Assembly (NCBI RefSeq): GCF_030463535.1
Contig: NC_132901.1
Coordinates: 6,977,364 to 7,041,363 of the forward strand
DNA length: 64,000 nt
Direction: 5' to 3'
Source: Salminus brasiliensis
Lineage: Eukaryota > Chordata > Actinopteri > Characiformes > Bryconidae
In this document: positions 25,369 to 36,820 of the stretch, one piece after another
How the letters are laid out: each line of letters begins with the position of its first letter
Numbering within the stretch: position 1 is the stretch's first letter
The notes under the pieces: model-generated
Seen by the model: only the letters and a program-made list of their open reading frames with translations
Database searches by the model: none
Told to the model about the DNA's origin: nothing
Program-made: the position numbers and the translations under genes

Positions 25369-28300
25369 ACTACCATGGATTTGTCAAATGCGGAGGACAC
25401 ATTTTGCTGTACATAGTACAGTGACAAATATGTACACATAACTTTTACATAGATAATGAGCCAATATTATGTGTGTGAAAAAAAAAAAAAAATTAAATGC
25501 AAAATGCACTAGTCATTGTCTGTGTGCAAGGAAGTGAGTTACTGGGAAAGAGGAAGAAACAACATAAGCATGTAAGGCCATGGAGTGGCCTGTGAACTGT
25601 TGTATAACTGTGTAACTGTATGGCTGCTTTGGCTTGGACATCTAGTGGTGACCGAGTGTAACTACAACTACTGTAACCTAATTAGACCACTGCAGTAACA
25701 ATGGATGTTTGTGTGTAGTGCTCTGGTGAAGCTTTTGAATAAGTCCATTGAAGGCACTGCTGATGATGATGATGAGGGAGTGACTCCTGATGCTGCCATC
25801 CGTGCTGGATTGGAGTTACTAAAGGTGAGCGTGCACACGTAATTGTGTAATTAATGATGCAATATGCGTCACATTCATTTGTTTATGAATTTAATTTTTC
25901 TATTGGGGGGGGACTTAAATATCTAATTTGAACAACATCTCTCTCTCTTCCTCCCCCCCACCCCCCCTTTCAGGTTTTGTCGTTCACTCATCCTACAGCA
26001 TTCCATTCAGCTGAGACATATGAGTCTCTCCTGCAGTGTCTGAAAATGGAGGATGATAAAGTGGCAGAAGCTGCGATTCAGATTTTTAGAAACACTGGCC
26101 AGAAGATTGAGAGCGAGCTGCCGCAGATCCGATCGTATGAAAACATACAACATATTTTTTACACAAACAATTTCATACTGTACTAAGCTTTGCCTCAAGT
26201 CTTGGTCAGATTTGTATTTTTAGCTTAGACATTCAGGTTTATGCAGTATGTACTACATCAGACCTTCATTGATTTTACATTTTTCAGACTGAAATGTGTG
26301 TTTTGTTGGGTTTTTGTATTTAGAACTTTAATTCCTGTACTACATCAGAAAGCTAAGAGAGGCACCCCGCACCAGGCCAAACAGGCGGTACACTGCATCC
26401 ATGCTATCTTTCACAACAAAGAAGTACAACTAGCTCAAATATTTGAGGTAAAATTAACACAATGTGTCTCCTGAAATTGAGTAAAATTACTTTTTAAAAG
26501 TCATTATAAACGTCACTGTAGCTACAATCAGTTGATACTAATATTATTGAAAAAATAAGTTGTTTTCATGCTGTTGCTCATTTTTTTTTTTTTTTTTTTT
26601 TAATCTTCATTCCTCTCTGGTCATCTTCTTTCAGCCACTGTCTCGTAGTCTGAATGCTGACGTCCCAGAGCAGTTGATTACTCCTCTTGTGTCTCTCGGT
26701 CATATCTCTATGCTGGCTCCAGATCAGTTTGCCTCTCCTATGAAGTCCATTGTGGCAAACTTTATAGTGAAAGATCTTCTGATGAATGACAGAGTGAGTG
26801 TGTAGTGGTGGTTTTTATTTTCTTTTTGTCTGGACAAAGCTTTTGAATGGTGCTATGTTCTTTCTCTATTAGTCTGTGGGCAGTAAGAATGGAAGACTGT
26901 GGACAGCTGATGATGAGGTTTCTCCTGAAGTGTTGGCAAAGGTGTGTAAGAGATTGCTAGGCAGGCGAATTAAACCCCTTAAGAGTATGGCATTGGTGTA
27001 GTGAAATACTTGTTAGTTGGTGCAGTAGGTGTTAAGTGTGTGTGTTTTGTTTTTGACCCCCCCCCCCCCAGGTTCAGGCTATTAAGCTACTGGTCAGATG
27101 GTTGCTGGGGATGAAGAATAATCAATCGAAGTCAGCTAACTCCACTCTTAGGCTGCTCTCTGCCATGTTGGTTAGCGAGGGCGATCTAACGGAGCAGAAG
27201 AAGATCTGGTATGGAAAAATATTTAAAGGGTCACTTTATAACTTATTTGAAGACAGTTACACCATGCAGAATACTTTCTAAGATTATATTTTCTTGGTAA
27301 ATTGAAACAGTCCCTGTATTACACTGCCATTTGTAAAGACAAATGCAGTTTTTAGGTGCTGACAATATCCAGCAGTGTTCCAATCAATACCAAGGCATGC
27401 AGACTGCTTCTACAAACATTTGGGAAAGAATTGGTTGCTCTCAGGAGCTCAGTGAATTCTAGCATGGTACAGTGATTGGATGCCACCTGTGCAAAAAGTC
27501 TGGTAGTACATTTCCTAGCTACTAAATATTCCATAGTGAACTGTCAGTGGTATTATAACAAAGTGGAAGTGTCAACTCCCGCTGATAGAGCGGGGTCAGC
27601 AGATGCTGAGGCGTATTGTGTGCAGAGGTTGCCAACTTTCTGCAGAGTCAATCACTACAGACCTCCACATTTCATTTGGCTTCAAGAACAGTGCATGCTC
27701 CCAACTTTGCAGGAACAGTTTGGCGATGACAACTTCCTGTTCCAACATGACACCGCACCAGTGCACAAAGCAAGGTCCATAAAGACCTGGATGAGCGAGT
27801 TAGGTGTGGAAGAACTTGATTGGCCTGCACTGTCTTGACCTCAACCACTATAGAACACCTTTGGGATGAATTAGAGCGGAGATTGCGAGCCAGGCCTTCT
27901 TGTTCAACATTAGTGTCTGACCTCCCAAATGTGCTTCTGGAAGAATGGTCAAAAATTCCCATAAACACACTCCTAAACCTTGTGGAAAGCCTTCCCAGAA
28001 GAGTTAAAGCTGTTATAGCTCCAAATGGTGGCCAGACATCATGTTAAACCCTATGGATTAATAATGGAATGTCATTCAAGTTTGTATGAGTGCAAAGGCA
28101 GGGAGTGAATACTTTTGACAATATAGTGTATATAAGCTGCCATGTATATTAACATAGAAACAATTGATCAATGTCTGTGTTGATCAAATGGTTCTACAAT
28201 ACCTGTTAGTTTTGCTCTTTGGGTAGATGGAGCATTATAAAATAATGGAGCAAACATACATGTTTATCTTTGAAGTTGACAAAACTGTAGGTTGAGCTGC

Positions 28301-31300
28301 CTTTTCTATTCATAATACCTCTGTACTCCTTAATCTTCCTATATATTTTTTGTTTGTGCATGTGCTTTTTGTAGTAAATCGGATATGTCTCGGCTAAGAT
28401 TGGCAGCAGGCAGCGCCATTCTGAAACTGGCACAGGAACCCTGCTACCATGAGATCATCACACCAGAACAGTTTCAGCTCTGTGGACTTGTCATTAATGT
28501 GAGATCTATGCATACAAATCTAGCCTACTCTTATTTTGCATGTCTACATGTAGTTTTCATTATTATCATATATTATTTTTGTCAAAAATGTTAAATGGTT
28601 AATATTGTTAAATGTAATGCCTTCTCTCACAGGATGAGTGTTACCAGGTGCGTCAGATATTTGCTCAGAAGCTGCACGTGGCATTAGTAAAGCTGCTGCT
28701 GCCCCTGGAGTACATGGCTGTGTTTGCTCTGTGTGCTAAAGACCCTGTTAAGGAAAGACGTGCCCACGCCAGACAGTGCCTGCTCAAAAACATTAGTGTC
28801 CGTAGGGAATACATTAAGCAAAACCCCATGGCACATGGTGAGGACATGCATTTACACATGTAAACATATAGAAAACGTGACTTTGGGTTGGAATAAGGGT
28901 TATAACGCAGCTTGTAATAATATAGTTCACAACATTCAAATGGAACAGAGAAACCACAGCATATTGACTATACTTTAATTAATTACTTTAACCATATTAT
29001 TAAGAGACTAGGCTGAGGTCAACTAATTTAAGGACACAAATCCTATAAGTAAACAATTAACCAGGTGCCTGGAAGTATTCTCTTCAGTTTGGGCATTGAC
29101 ATTTCCCTGCTCAACCAAACCTGAATCATGAGTAAAAGAAGGAAGCTCACCAAACTGAGCAAGCCATTCAACTCCAGACCAGATAGGTGTATTCTCTCAT
29201 TGAGCGGACTTTTAATTGTACTTGGTGGATACACAAACACCCTTGGCTACATTTATAGTTAACACACACTCATACATACACAGCACATACAGTCTGTTAG
29301 GTTCACATATCTGCACAATGTTGAATTGTATTACTTTTTGTAAAAAGTCCTCTAAAATAGTGCAATTCTTTTTCTTGATTTCATTCAGAGAAGCTCCTGT
29401 CCCTTCTGCCAGAGTATGTAGTACCATACATGATTCACTTGTTGGCACATGACCCCGATTTCACCAAACCACAGGACTTTGAACAGCTCCGAGACATCAA
29501 AGAGTGAGTACCATATATTAAGAGTGGACAATATGATGGATTATCATATTGTGACAGATTTTGTGATGCACAACACGCTTTTGTAAGCATATCAAGGATA
29601 TTCTTCGAAAATTATTAGTAGTTTTTAAGAATATGTTTGTGGTTCACAGATGTTTGTGGTTCATGCTGGAGGTGCTAATGACAAAGAATGAGAATAACAG
29701 TCATTCGTTCTTGAGAAAAATGGTTGAGAACATCAAACAGACGAAAGATGCTCAAGCACCTGATGACCCCAAGGCTAATGAGGTCATTAGCCTTTCAACA
29801 TTTTTTTGACTTAATCACTTAAATATTACAAAAGTCACCTGATTTGTTGTTTAAAAAGCATGACATGGCCCTAAAGGTTGTTTGCATTTACACTCAATAG
29901 AAGCTGTATGTTGTTTGTGATGTGGCACTTTTCGTCATCACAAATAAGAGTACCTCCTGTCATCTGGACTCACCCAAAGATCCAGTGCTACCTACAAAGT
30001 TCTTCACTCCTCCTGATAAGGTAATTACCACTACTTCATTGTACCCTCACTGTGTAGGTAAGCTTGCATTTTCCAACATACATTAGACACACAAAATCTA
30101 GAGCAACCTTTGCTCCCAGAAATCTTTTATTTTTTTTATTTTTTTTATAGTATTTATTTATTTAAGAGAAACATACAAAATACAATTTTAGATCACTTTA
30201 GAGATGTACAAAAAATTGTTTTTGCTCCTCTCCTATGTAGGAGTACAATAATGATAAGGATTATCTCTCTGCTGAGGCTAGAAATGTTCTTCTCACTGGA
30301 AAAATACAGGTAAGGTTTAAGTGGTGTATTGTCAACACATACATGTGAACACAGTATGTATAGTAGGGTGCCCTACTGTATGTATGTATGTATGTATGTA
30401 AATCCTAAATTTTATGTAAATTTCTACTTTCATTTGTTTCAGTTGTTTTACATGTCAGTCGAATAGTGAAGTTTTTCTTGTAGAGTGACTGACTAATTGT
30501 TTTTTTCCTCTAGCAACCGCCAAAGCAGACTGGTGTCCTGGGAGCAGTGAACAAGCCTTTAACAGTCACAACAGGTCGCCGGCCGTATACCAAAACAACG
30601 GTCTCTGACACGGGAAGCAACGCCAGCGCCAACTCCCAGTCCATCTCTCCTGCAACCACTAAGAACAGGTAAAGGTTGAGGTGTGTGTGGGTGTGCGCAG
30701 CATAAATGAGTATACCCAACAAATATGTCAGAAAACCACACAAAGTAATTTTCCTAACATTCATTCAAGACCATGTTGCAAAAATGAGTGCTTGGGAGCA
30801 CACAGGAGTTTGTATTATTTATTAAACACGTGACCAGCAGACAGTTGAATATAAAAGGGCGTTACTTAACCCCTTCATATTTCATGCTGTCATCTATGGC
30901 ATCACATTGTGAAATGTCACAAGACCTACAAAAGAAAATTATTTTTTTACACAAGAAAAGTGAAGGCTACAGGAAGATCAGCAAAGCTTTACTTATCAGT
31001 CAGAAAACTGTAGCAAAGGTATTACAAAAATAACAAAGATAGAACTGCAATCATCTCCCAAAGACATCCAGGCCGTCCACGAAAGTTATCACCTAAACAG
31101 GAGTCTTCTGATGAGAAGGCTTGATGAAAATCCAAGCCATCCAACTTCACTGCAGTTGGCTAAAGAAGTAGAAAGGCAGTCTGGGGTGACTGTTTCCAGT
31201 GACACAATACAGCGTACACTGCACAGGAATGCCATGCATGGGTGTCGTCCACAAAGAAAGCCTCTCCTAATGCCCATGTACAAAAAAGCCCACCAAGATT

Positions 31301-34300
31301 TTGTCAGGCCCATGCTGAAAAAGATGAAGACTACTGGAGTGATGATCAAGATTTATTATTATTATTATTTTTTAAATAACCGGTGGTTTCCAGAATCTAT
31401 GGCGTCGCAAAGGTGAGGAGTACAAAGAAAAGTGCATGGTGCCTAGAGTAAAACGTGGTGGCTGTGTCTTTATGTGGGGATTCATGAGCGCTGCTGGTGT
31501 CAAGGAGCTGCATTTGATGGTATCATGAATTCAGAGATGTATTGCTCTATAATAAAAGAGAAGATGCCACCATTACTCTGTGCCATTGGTTGTCCTGTAC
31601 TTTTCCAGCATGAGCATGATCCAAAACACACATCTGAGGCGACTGTTGCATTCAGGGTCAAGAACAGGGTCAGAGTTATTCAGTGGCCAAGTATGTCTCC
31701 TGATCTGAACCCAATCGAACACACATGGAGAACTCTAAAGAAACAAGTTGAGCATCACTCTCTATCCAGGCTGTAAAAGGTCATTCTTGAAGAATGGGAA
31801 AAGATTGCTGTTTTAATGTCACCAGCTTGTTCATTTCATGCCTTACTTCACTGGTTATAGGTCAGAATTTTTCATTTGTTTTACAATTTTTCAGTGAGAT
31901 ATTGATTAAAATTGTGCTTTTTAAAGGGGTTGTACTCATTTATGTGCGTGTGTGCAGTTATGTTCCCACTGCAGTAAAGTGTTTGAGCAAGTTTGACATA
32001 TAAGGACTTGACAAATGCAACTTTAATTTTGTCAATGAGGAAATCACAAAGTTAATTTCTTGTTATATTAGAAACAATATTGTTGTAATTTTTTTAACCC
32101 CTTAGACACATACATAACATACATCAATAGTACTTAGTACAACTCTCTTTGGCAGTAATAACGCCCTTCAGACGTGAAACAGCTTGACAAGTTTCTTGCC
32201 GGGATCAATTAGTATCTTAGCCCAGTTTATTTACATCCTTGGGCTTGTGTGCTACAACTGTGTAAATCCCATAGAAAGTCTGTGGTGGGACTTAAGTCAT
32301 GTGATTGTGATGGCCACTCCAGAATCTTCTAGCCATTCTTCTGCAACCAACCATGGTAGAATTTAATATGCTTGGGATCGTTGTCCTGTTTAAAAGTCCA
32401 ATAGACATTTCCACCCAAGATCTCCTGGTAGTTAACGGAGTTCATAGTACCTTCCACATGGTGGAGATTCCCTGTACCTGAAGCAGTGAAACAGCCCCAG
32501 AGCATGACTGACCCACTGTCCTGCTTCACAGTTGGCAAGGTGTTCTTTTCTGTATGGGTCTTGTTATATATTCATATCGTTGAGCCATAAGCCCAAAGAG
32601 TTCCAATTTCCAGAGAAGAAATCTTCTTGTGCTTTGAAGTCAGCAAGGGGGTGTGTCTGGGAGTTCTGGCACGCAGTGTGTGCCTTATTGAAGTACTTGC
32701 CACGCCCAGGTAGCATTTCCGCTGTGCCTTTTAGCTTTAAACTTGCAAATTATCCTTCCAGTTGTCTCTTGAAATGCATTTGCTATCTTTTTATATTCAT
32801 ATCTTTGCTTATGAAGAGAAATTACCTCCTCTCTTGACTTTTTTGACCATTCCCTGGACCATGTTGCAAAGACCCCATTAACTGTCTAGAAGGACCTGAG
32901 TATCTCAGTCCTTTTAAATTTGCTTAATTGCTGCTCATTATTCTGTTCACATCTACAGGTGCTTCCAACACCTGATTTGAAACATCTGCTCTTGAGAGTG
33001 GTAATCCTTAAGGGGATGAATAATTTTGTCAATGAGGAAATCACAAAAATGACTTTTTGTTGGTATATTAGAAACAATATTGTTATTTAATTTATAATTT
33101 GTCTATTATACAAGTTCTTATTTGATCTGATTGTGAACAAGGTAAAATTAATAAATGTCAAACTTGCTAAAACACTTTACTGCGGTAGGGGTTGAATCAT
33201 TTTAAATGTGTGTGTGTGTGCGCGTGTGTGAAAAATGTCAAAGTTTGACTTACTGGGAGAAATGTATTTCACATGAGTAAACATTTGTAGTATCTTATGT
33301 AATTGTTTTCTTTTTCTGTTGACGAAGGGAAGTGTGTTCTGAGACATCAGAATCGGGGGCAAGAGAGAATGAAGAGAATCCACAGATTGTCAAAGCAGAA
33401 GTAGGAAAGAAGGTGAGATTCATGACCGGTCAAAGTTTCTTTTGAAATAGTGAAATGGGGGGGGGCTATAACTAATAATTTACATTGCCTGTGTAAATTA
33501 TATGAATCCATATCCACAGGGTATGCTTGACTAGTTATTGTTTTTCATTTTTATTTAATTTTATTTTATTATTGCTGCTGGGATTTACAAGCTCTGCCCC
33601 CTAAATATGACCTTTATCGTTATGTTGAAAATGCCTGAAAGAGGAGAAGCTTATTTAAAATGTGCAGACACCCTGACAATACTGAGAATGTTTTTAATTA
33701 ATGTTTTTATGAAGGTTTTTTTCTAACAGTAGATTTTAGATCAGTTCAGTGTTTTTGGAGTCAACCATCTTGTTGTTTAAGTGAGGAAGAATGCATGAAA
33801 TATTGTCTGTTAATCTAAATGCTACAGGTGCAGGTAAATGCTTGTCTAGTAAGTGTTGCCTAGCCCTCACTATATCTAACTAGTTGAACATCTGTAGGAT
33901 AAAATATAAAGTTAACCAAAGTAGTGGTCCGCTACCAGTCAGTTCAATTGACACTCAGTAGTGATGATTATTGAGAGCACAATTCTTCTATCGATTGTTT
34001 ATTTACTTATTGTCTGTCTGTCACCTGCTATTTCATCCCTTTTTTTCCTTAGGAGGAGGCACCAGCACCAGCTCAGGGCAGTGTGAGAAAGCGGAGTGCT
34101 CCTGCAAGTGACGGAACAGAGAACACTGTGGCCTCAAACCCTTCAGCAGGACCACAGCCTCTGCCCAACAAACCTCGAAGAGGCAGACCCCCCAAAAATC
34201 CTGCAGCTTTGCTCAATGCAGAGAAAGAGGGCACAACAACAGGGGGAGGAGCTGGCCGCGGCAGAAAGAGGGCGATGCCCTCCCAGGACGCCACCTCCAC

Positions 34301-34391
34301 TGTTTCATCTGAACCAATCAGTGGCAAGATACCAAAACAGAAGGAAGTAGATAAGAGGGCAGGGCAACAGAGGGTTGACCTGCAAAGGTAA
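8086..34391 (+). CDS. pds5a: PDS5A, sister chromatid cohesion factor, complete coding region in 31 exons
   Basis: PDS5A is a nuclear HEAT-repeat protein that binds cohesin (RAD21/SA) with WAPL or sororin and controls cohesin release and maintenance. Coding exons: 8086-8199, 14333-14536, 14628-14714, 14833-14930, 16021-16147, 16320-16400, 16510-16650, 17808-17923, 18053-18147, 18273-18418, 19138-19289, 19642-19755, 19971-20052, 20195-20243, 20330-20469, 20767-20882, 25719-25824, 25974-26134, 26324-26447, 26635-26793, 26873-26941, 27072-27208, 28375-28498, 28633-28837, 29389-29503, 29650-29782, 29901-30020, 30241-30309, 30514-30668, 33328-33412, 34053-34387. All junctions are GT-AG and in phase, giving 1320 residues (human about 1337). 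The HEAT region is nearly identical to human. The C-terminal exon carries an AT-hook (PRRGRPPK, 1249-1256). The protein ends in DLQR. Introns hold numerous transposon remnants; 28838-29388 and 33413-34052 hold nothing I recognise. Confidence 0.97.
8500..8555. repeat. Compound microsatellite (GT)n(AT)n(GA)n
   Basis: Adjacent GT, AT, GA and GATA runs lie in PDS5A intron 1. Confidence 0.9.
9011..9050. repeat. Perfect hairpin, 18-bp arms with 4-nt loop
   Basis: Arm 9011-9028 (ctccgttggctttagagt) is exactly complementary to 9033-9050, separated by 'ttct'. It lies just before the T27 tract and Tc1 remnant at 9060-9700, in PDS5A intron 1. No mismatches are present, which suggests a recent origin or selection. 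Confidence 0.95.
9060..9700 (-). mobile_element. Tc1-like transposon remnant
   Basis: On the minus strand, 9661-9407 encodes a degraded N-terminal Tc1 transposase segment ([18 protein letters not shown], then VLHRHGLKA). Further minus-strand homology continues toward 9100, next to a T27 tract at 9074-9100. It lacks recognisable paired ends and an intact frame. Confidence 0.7.
9690..9900 (+). repeat. Interspersed repeat, LINE-type 3' tail, copy 1
   Basis: This copy shares an ordered set of blocks with 13290-13610: 'gttctgaccagag..ggatg', 'cccaaggttt', 'agctctga' and 'gtaaagctgctttgtga'. An inverted partial copy lies at 56640-56810. The ending resembles 3' tails of L2-like fish LINEs. It carries no coding sequence. 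Confidence 0.6.
10713..10739. repeat. Near-perfect palindrome, 13-bp arms, 1-nt spacer
   Basis: Arm 10713-10725 (acctgttaatgtg) pairs exactly with 10727-10739. It lies in PDS5A intron 1. Confidence 0.9.
11250..11630 (+). mobile_element. Non-autonomous Tc1-related element, damaged
   Basis: It begins near 'attatatacaaatgtttgtg', has an internal segment 'cactcattgctgacatgc', and contains blocks ('ccatccaatacttttgg', 'actccaacaaaagcaggat') that I recognise from a common fish non-coding Tc1 derivative. It is interrupted near 11565-11597 by a (TTTG)n run and a G11 tract. No coding capacity. Confidence 0.55.
12055..12420 (+). mobile_element. Tc1-like transposon remnant
   Basis: This encodes a fragment of Tc1 transposase ([12 protein letters not shown], then [13 protein letters not shown], then NETKLELF) and stops well short of the catalytic C-terminus. 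It then continues into an end-like non-coding stretch. A reverse-oriented copy of the same family is at 43160-43670. PDS5A intron 1. Confidence 0.65.
13210..13260 (+). repeat. (TTA)n-rich low-complexity tract
   Basis: Imperfect TTA/TTT trinucleotide run in PDS5A intron 1. Confidence 0.85.
13290..13610 (+). repeat. Interspersed repeat, LINE-type 3' tail, copy 2
   Basis: This is the second copy of the family at 9690-9900. It ends 'gtaaagctgctttgtgaca', followed by 'aaaaagcgctatacaaataa', a typical L2-like tail. It is expanded internally by T and (GTTT)n runs. A short tail fragment of the same type lies at 19465-19510. Confidence 0.65.
14088..14275 (-). mobile_element. Putative tRNA-derived SINE, minus orientation
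   Basis: A B-box-like 'ggttcgattcc' is read on the minus strand near 14200. The low-coordinate end carries 'gcatttagctgactctctta' plus 'caacctacaagg', the same tail core seen in the LINE remnant at 6655-7065 in the same orientation. The element ends about 60 bp before PDS5A exon 2. Boundaries are approximate. Confidence 0.45.
16729..17710 (+). mobile_element. Tc1-like transposon, full-length shape, degraded
   Basis: The left end ('tctgcacacccctctc') and right end ('gaaagaggtgtgcaga') form inverted repeats. Transposase fragments are visible in shifting frames, for example [14 protein letters not shown] at 17376-17417, with stops between them. It sits in the PDS5A intron between exons 7 and 8. 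Confidence 0.75.
20129..20177. repeat. (AAT)n/(TTA)n self-complementary tract
   Basis: A run of AAT units turns into ATT/TTA units and can fold back on itself. It lies 20 bp before the acceptor of the 49-bp PDS5A exon 14. Confidence 0.85.
20561..20629. repeat. (AT)n microsatellite, about 35 units
   Basis: Uninterrupted AT dinucleotide run in PDS5A intron 15. Confidence 0.98.
22317..24791 (-). pseudogene. LINE ORF2 fragment: endonuclease C-part plus reverse transcriptase
   Basis: About 825 codons are open with no stop. The endonuclease part shows [11 protein letters not shown] and a C-terminal [11 protein letters not shown] (SDH motif). The reverse transcriptase shows [44 protein letters not shown], the catalytic YADD at plus-strand 22971-22982, and [13 protein letters not shown]. 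These motifs fit the L2/CR1 group. The first endonuclease motifs are missing, and the frame runs on past the 3' junction into antisense Tc1. The product cannot be functional as a full ORF2, but the absence of stops points to recent insertion. Confidence 0.85.
22317..24925 (-). mobile_element. L2/CR1-like LINE, truncated at both ends, nested in Tc1
   Basis: The minus-strand LINE body carries part of the endonuclease and an uninterrupted reverse transcriptase. The 5' truncation lies within the endonuclease domain. The 3' side also stops abruptly, before the usual C-terminal KTHLF region, UTR and tail, which is not what plain target-primed insertion gives. Junctions with Tc1 are near 22317 and 24925. 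Confidence 0.82.
25184..25445 (+). mobile_element. tRNA-derived SINE, copy 1
   Basis: The tRNA-like head has an A box ('tggcttagcggttagag') and a degenerate B box ('ggttgtggattcaatacc'). Conserved body blocks follow ('caagctgccactgttggg', 'gagcaaggcccttcaccc', 'ctctgctccccgggc') and end near 'aaatgcggaggacacattt'. An expanded (GT)25 at 25317-25367 splits the body. It abuts the right end of the Tc1 at 21384-25175 almost directly. Same family as 42181-42465. Confidence 0.85.
27345..28128 (+). mobile_element. Tc1-like transposon, internally deleted
   Basis: The right end finishes 'acttttgacaatatagtg' at a TA. A C-terminal transposase reading is recognisable ([20 protein letters not shown], then [16 protein letters not shown]) but shifts frame at about 27835. 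A central portion is missing around 27690. It belongs to the same family as 52128-52668. It lies in the PDS5A intron between exons 22 and 23; the left end is not clear. Confidence 0.75.
30697..31960 (+). mobile_element. Tc1-like transposon, degraded
   Basis: Ends form inverted repeats ('cataaatgagtatacccaac' near 30700 and the complement of 'ggttgtactcatttatgt' near 31928). The transposase begins near 30896 ([15 protein letters not shown]) and is broken several times. The C-terminal part at 31567-31776 has [16 protein letters not shown] and [17 protein letters not shown] short TTA run disrupts it near 31350. PDS5A intron 29. Confidence 0.8.
31968..33196 (-). mobile_element. Tc1-like transposon, degraded, with odd repeated ends
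   Basis: Outer ends near 31972-31999 and 33158-33182 are inverted repeats ('gcagtaaagtgtttgagcaa' and its near-complement). Minus-strand 32538-32329 encodes [22 protein letters not shown] and FKQDNDPKH, a Tc1 catalytic segment. The block 'attttgtcaatgaggaaatc' followed by a shared 'gaaacaatattgtt' occurs in direct orientation at both 32022-32081 and 33023-33082. PDS5A intron 29. Confidence 0.7.
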
Positions 34392-34399
34392 TTATTTAA

Positions 34400-34567
<168 letters not shown>

Positions 34568-34802
34568 ATATAGATCATATTAATGACAATACAAACATTT
34601 TACCCATGTCAGGACTGGGAGATATTTCACAAAGTAAGCATTTTCATAGAACATAAACCAATTGGGGGGGAAATAATGTTGAGGGATATTCCTATTCCTG
34701 ATTGTGGTTTTGCCGTGAAAGATTGTGACTGACATAGTACTGTCTTAAAATATGTAAACATTAAAAGTAATTGCTGACACTGCTTTCATGACTAAAATAT
34801 GA

Positions 34803-35192
34803 TTGTGGTGGCAGCATCTTTTTTCCAAAAGCATCGAGGGTAGGAAAAGGAGATGGGAATGTGGATACATACCGTTGGAGTGTGTATGGCAGTCAGGGAG
34901 ACACAGAGAGTTGGAATCAAGTCCAGAGGGCTTTCTGTCCCTCAGTCAGTTAGTGAAGGATCAGAGGAAAAATACCTGCCCTCCGAACAGGTTTGACCCG
35001 CATTGCAGAAGGAGTGACACTATCTATGAAGCAGATCAGGGGAAGTTACACACAGGTTGCCTCTGCAGTGGGGAAATCAAACCTGCATATCTTCTTAAAT
35101 TTTCCTTTAAAGACTATTGCATATTAGATAATATCCACATGTTTTGTATCAAAATGTTCAGAACTGTCTCAACTCTCACTGAGACCTCATGA
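34803..35192 (+). other. Unassigned 129-codon open frame in the last PDS5A intron
   Basis: The open frame is cysteine-bearing, with no domain I recognise and no close splice context. A poly(A) signal (aataaa) lies 30 bp after its end, at 35222-35227. It may be chance sequence, or part of a 3' UTR if transcripts read through the exon 31 donor. Confidence 0.2.
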
Positions 35193-35525
35193 CCTAGACC
35201 ACTATGTAAAGATACTTTGGCAATAAACCTGAAAAAACTGCGATTAAAAAAAAATAACTTAATACAAATAAATTAAAAAATTAATTAAAGTAATAAATTA
35301 AAATATTGTAAATTTATATATATTATAGCCTGTAAAAACTGGCTGTGAAGACATATAGGATCTGGGGCAGAGATGCAGTAGAAAGAGTGGGCGCTACAGA
35401 TTCAGCAAATGTTTGAATTTCATGATGTGCTGATAAATCTGAGGTATAGTGTTTGTTTTATCTAGAAATATTCGATTCTATACATCCTTTACCCACTCTC
35501 CCTTAAAATGTATGGTGTGTGTGAG

Positions 35526-35544
<19 letters not shown>

Positions 35545-35556
<12 letters not shown>

Positions 35557-36820
35557 GCTCAAAAAAAACGGAAGGGAACACTCAAATAACACATCCTAGA
35601 TCTGAATGAATGTACAGAACAGAATGTTGTGTGTGTGTGTGTGTGTGGCCTCGTGCCTGCATGCTCCTGATGAGGATCTCCTCCCAGACCTGGACTAAAG
35701 CATCCACCAACTCCTGGACAGTCTGTGGTGCAACGTGACATTGGTGGATGGAGCGAGACATGATGTCCCAGATGTGCTCAGTCGGATTCAGGTCTGGGAA
35801 ACAGGCGGGCCAATCCATAGCTTCAATGCCTTCATCTTGCAGGAACTGCTGACACACTCCAGCCACATGAGGTCTAGCATTGTCCTGCATTAGGAGGAAC
35901 CCAGGGCCAACTGCACCAGCATATGGTCTCACAAGGGGTCTGAGGATCTCATCTCTGTACCTCTGGTGAGCACATGGAGGGCTGTGCGGCCCTCCAAAGA
36001 AATGCCACCCCACACCATTACTGACCCACTGCCAAACCGGTCATGAAGTGTGTTGCAGGCAGCAGATCGCTCTCCACTGCATCTCCAGACTCTGTAACGT
36101 CTGTCACATGTGCTCAGTGTGAACCTGCTTTCATCTGTGAAGAGCACAGGGCACCAGTTGTGAATTTGCCAATCCTGGTGTTCTCTGGCAAATGCCAAGC
36201 GTCCTGCACGGTGTTGGGCTGTGAGCACAACCCCCATCTGTGGACGTCGGGCCCTCATACCATCCTCATGGAGTCGGTTTCTAACCGTTTGTGCAGACAC
36301 ATGCACATTTGTGGCCTGCTGGAGGTCATTTTGCAGGGCTCTGGCAGTGCTCCTCCTGTTCCTCCTTGCACAAAGGCGGAGGTAGCAGTCCTGCTGCTGG
36401 GTTGTTGCCCTCCTACGGCCTCCTCCACGTCTCCTGGTGTACTGACAGATGCATCAAACCTTCTTGCCACAGCTCGCATTGATGTGCCATCCTGGATGAG
36501 CTGCACTACCTGAGCCACTTGTGTGGGTTGTAGAGTCCGTCTCATGCTACCACGAGTGTGAATCACTCAAAAGTATCAAAACATCAGCCAGAAAGCATAG
36601 GTACTGAGAAGTGGTCTGTGGACCCCACCTCCAGAATCACTCCTTTATTGAGTGTGTCTTGCTAATTGCCAATAATTTCCACCTGTTGTCTATTCCCTTT
36701 GCACAACAGCATGTGAAATTGATTGTCAATCAGTGTTGCTTCCTAAGTGGACAGTTTGATTTCACAGAAGTTTGATTTAATCAGTTATATTGTGTTTAAG
36801 TGTTCCCTTTATTTTTTGAG

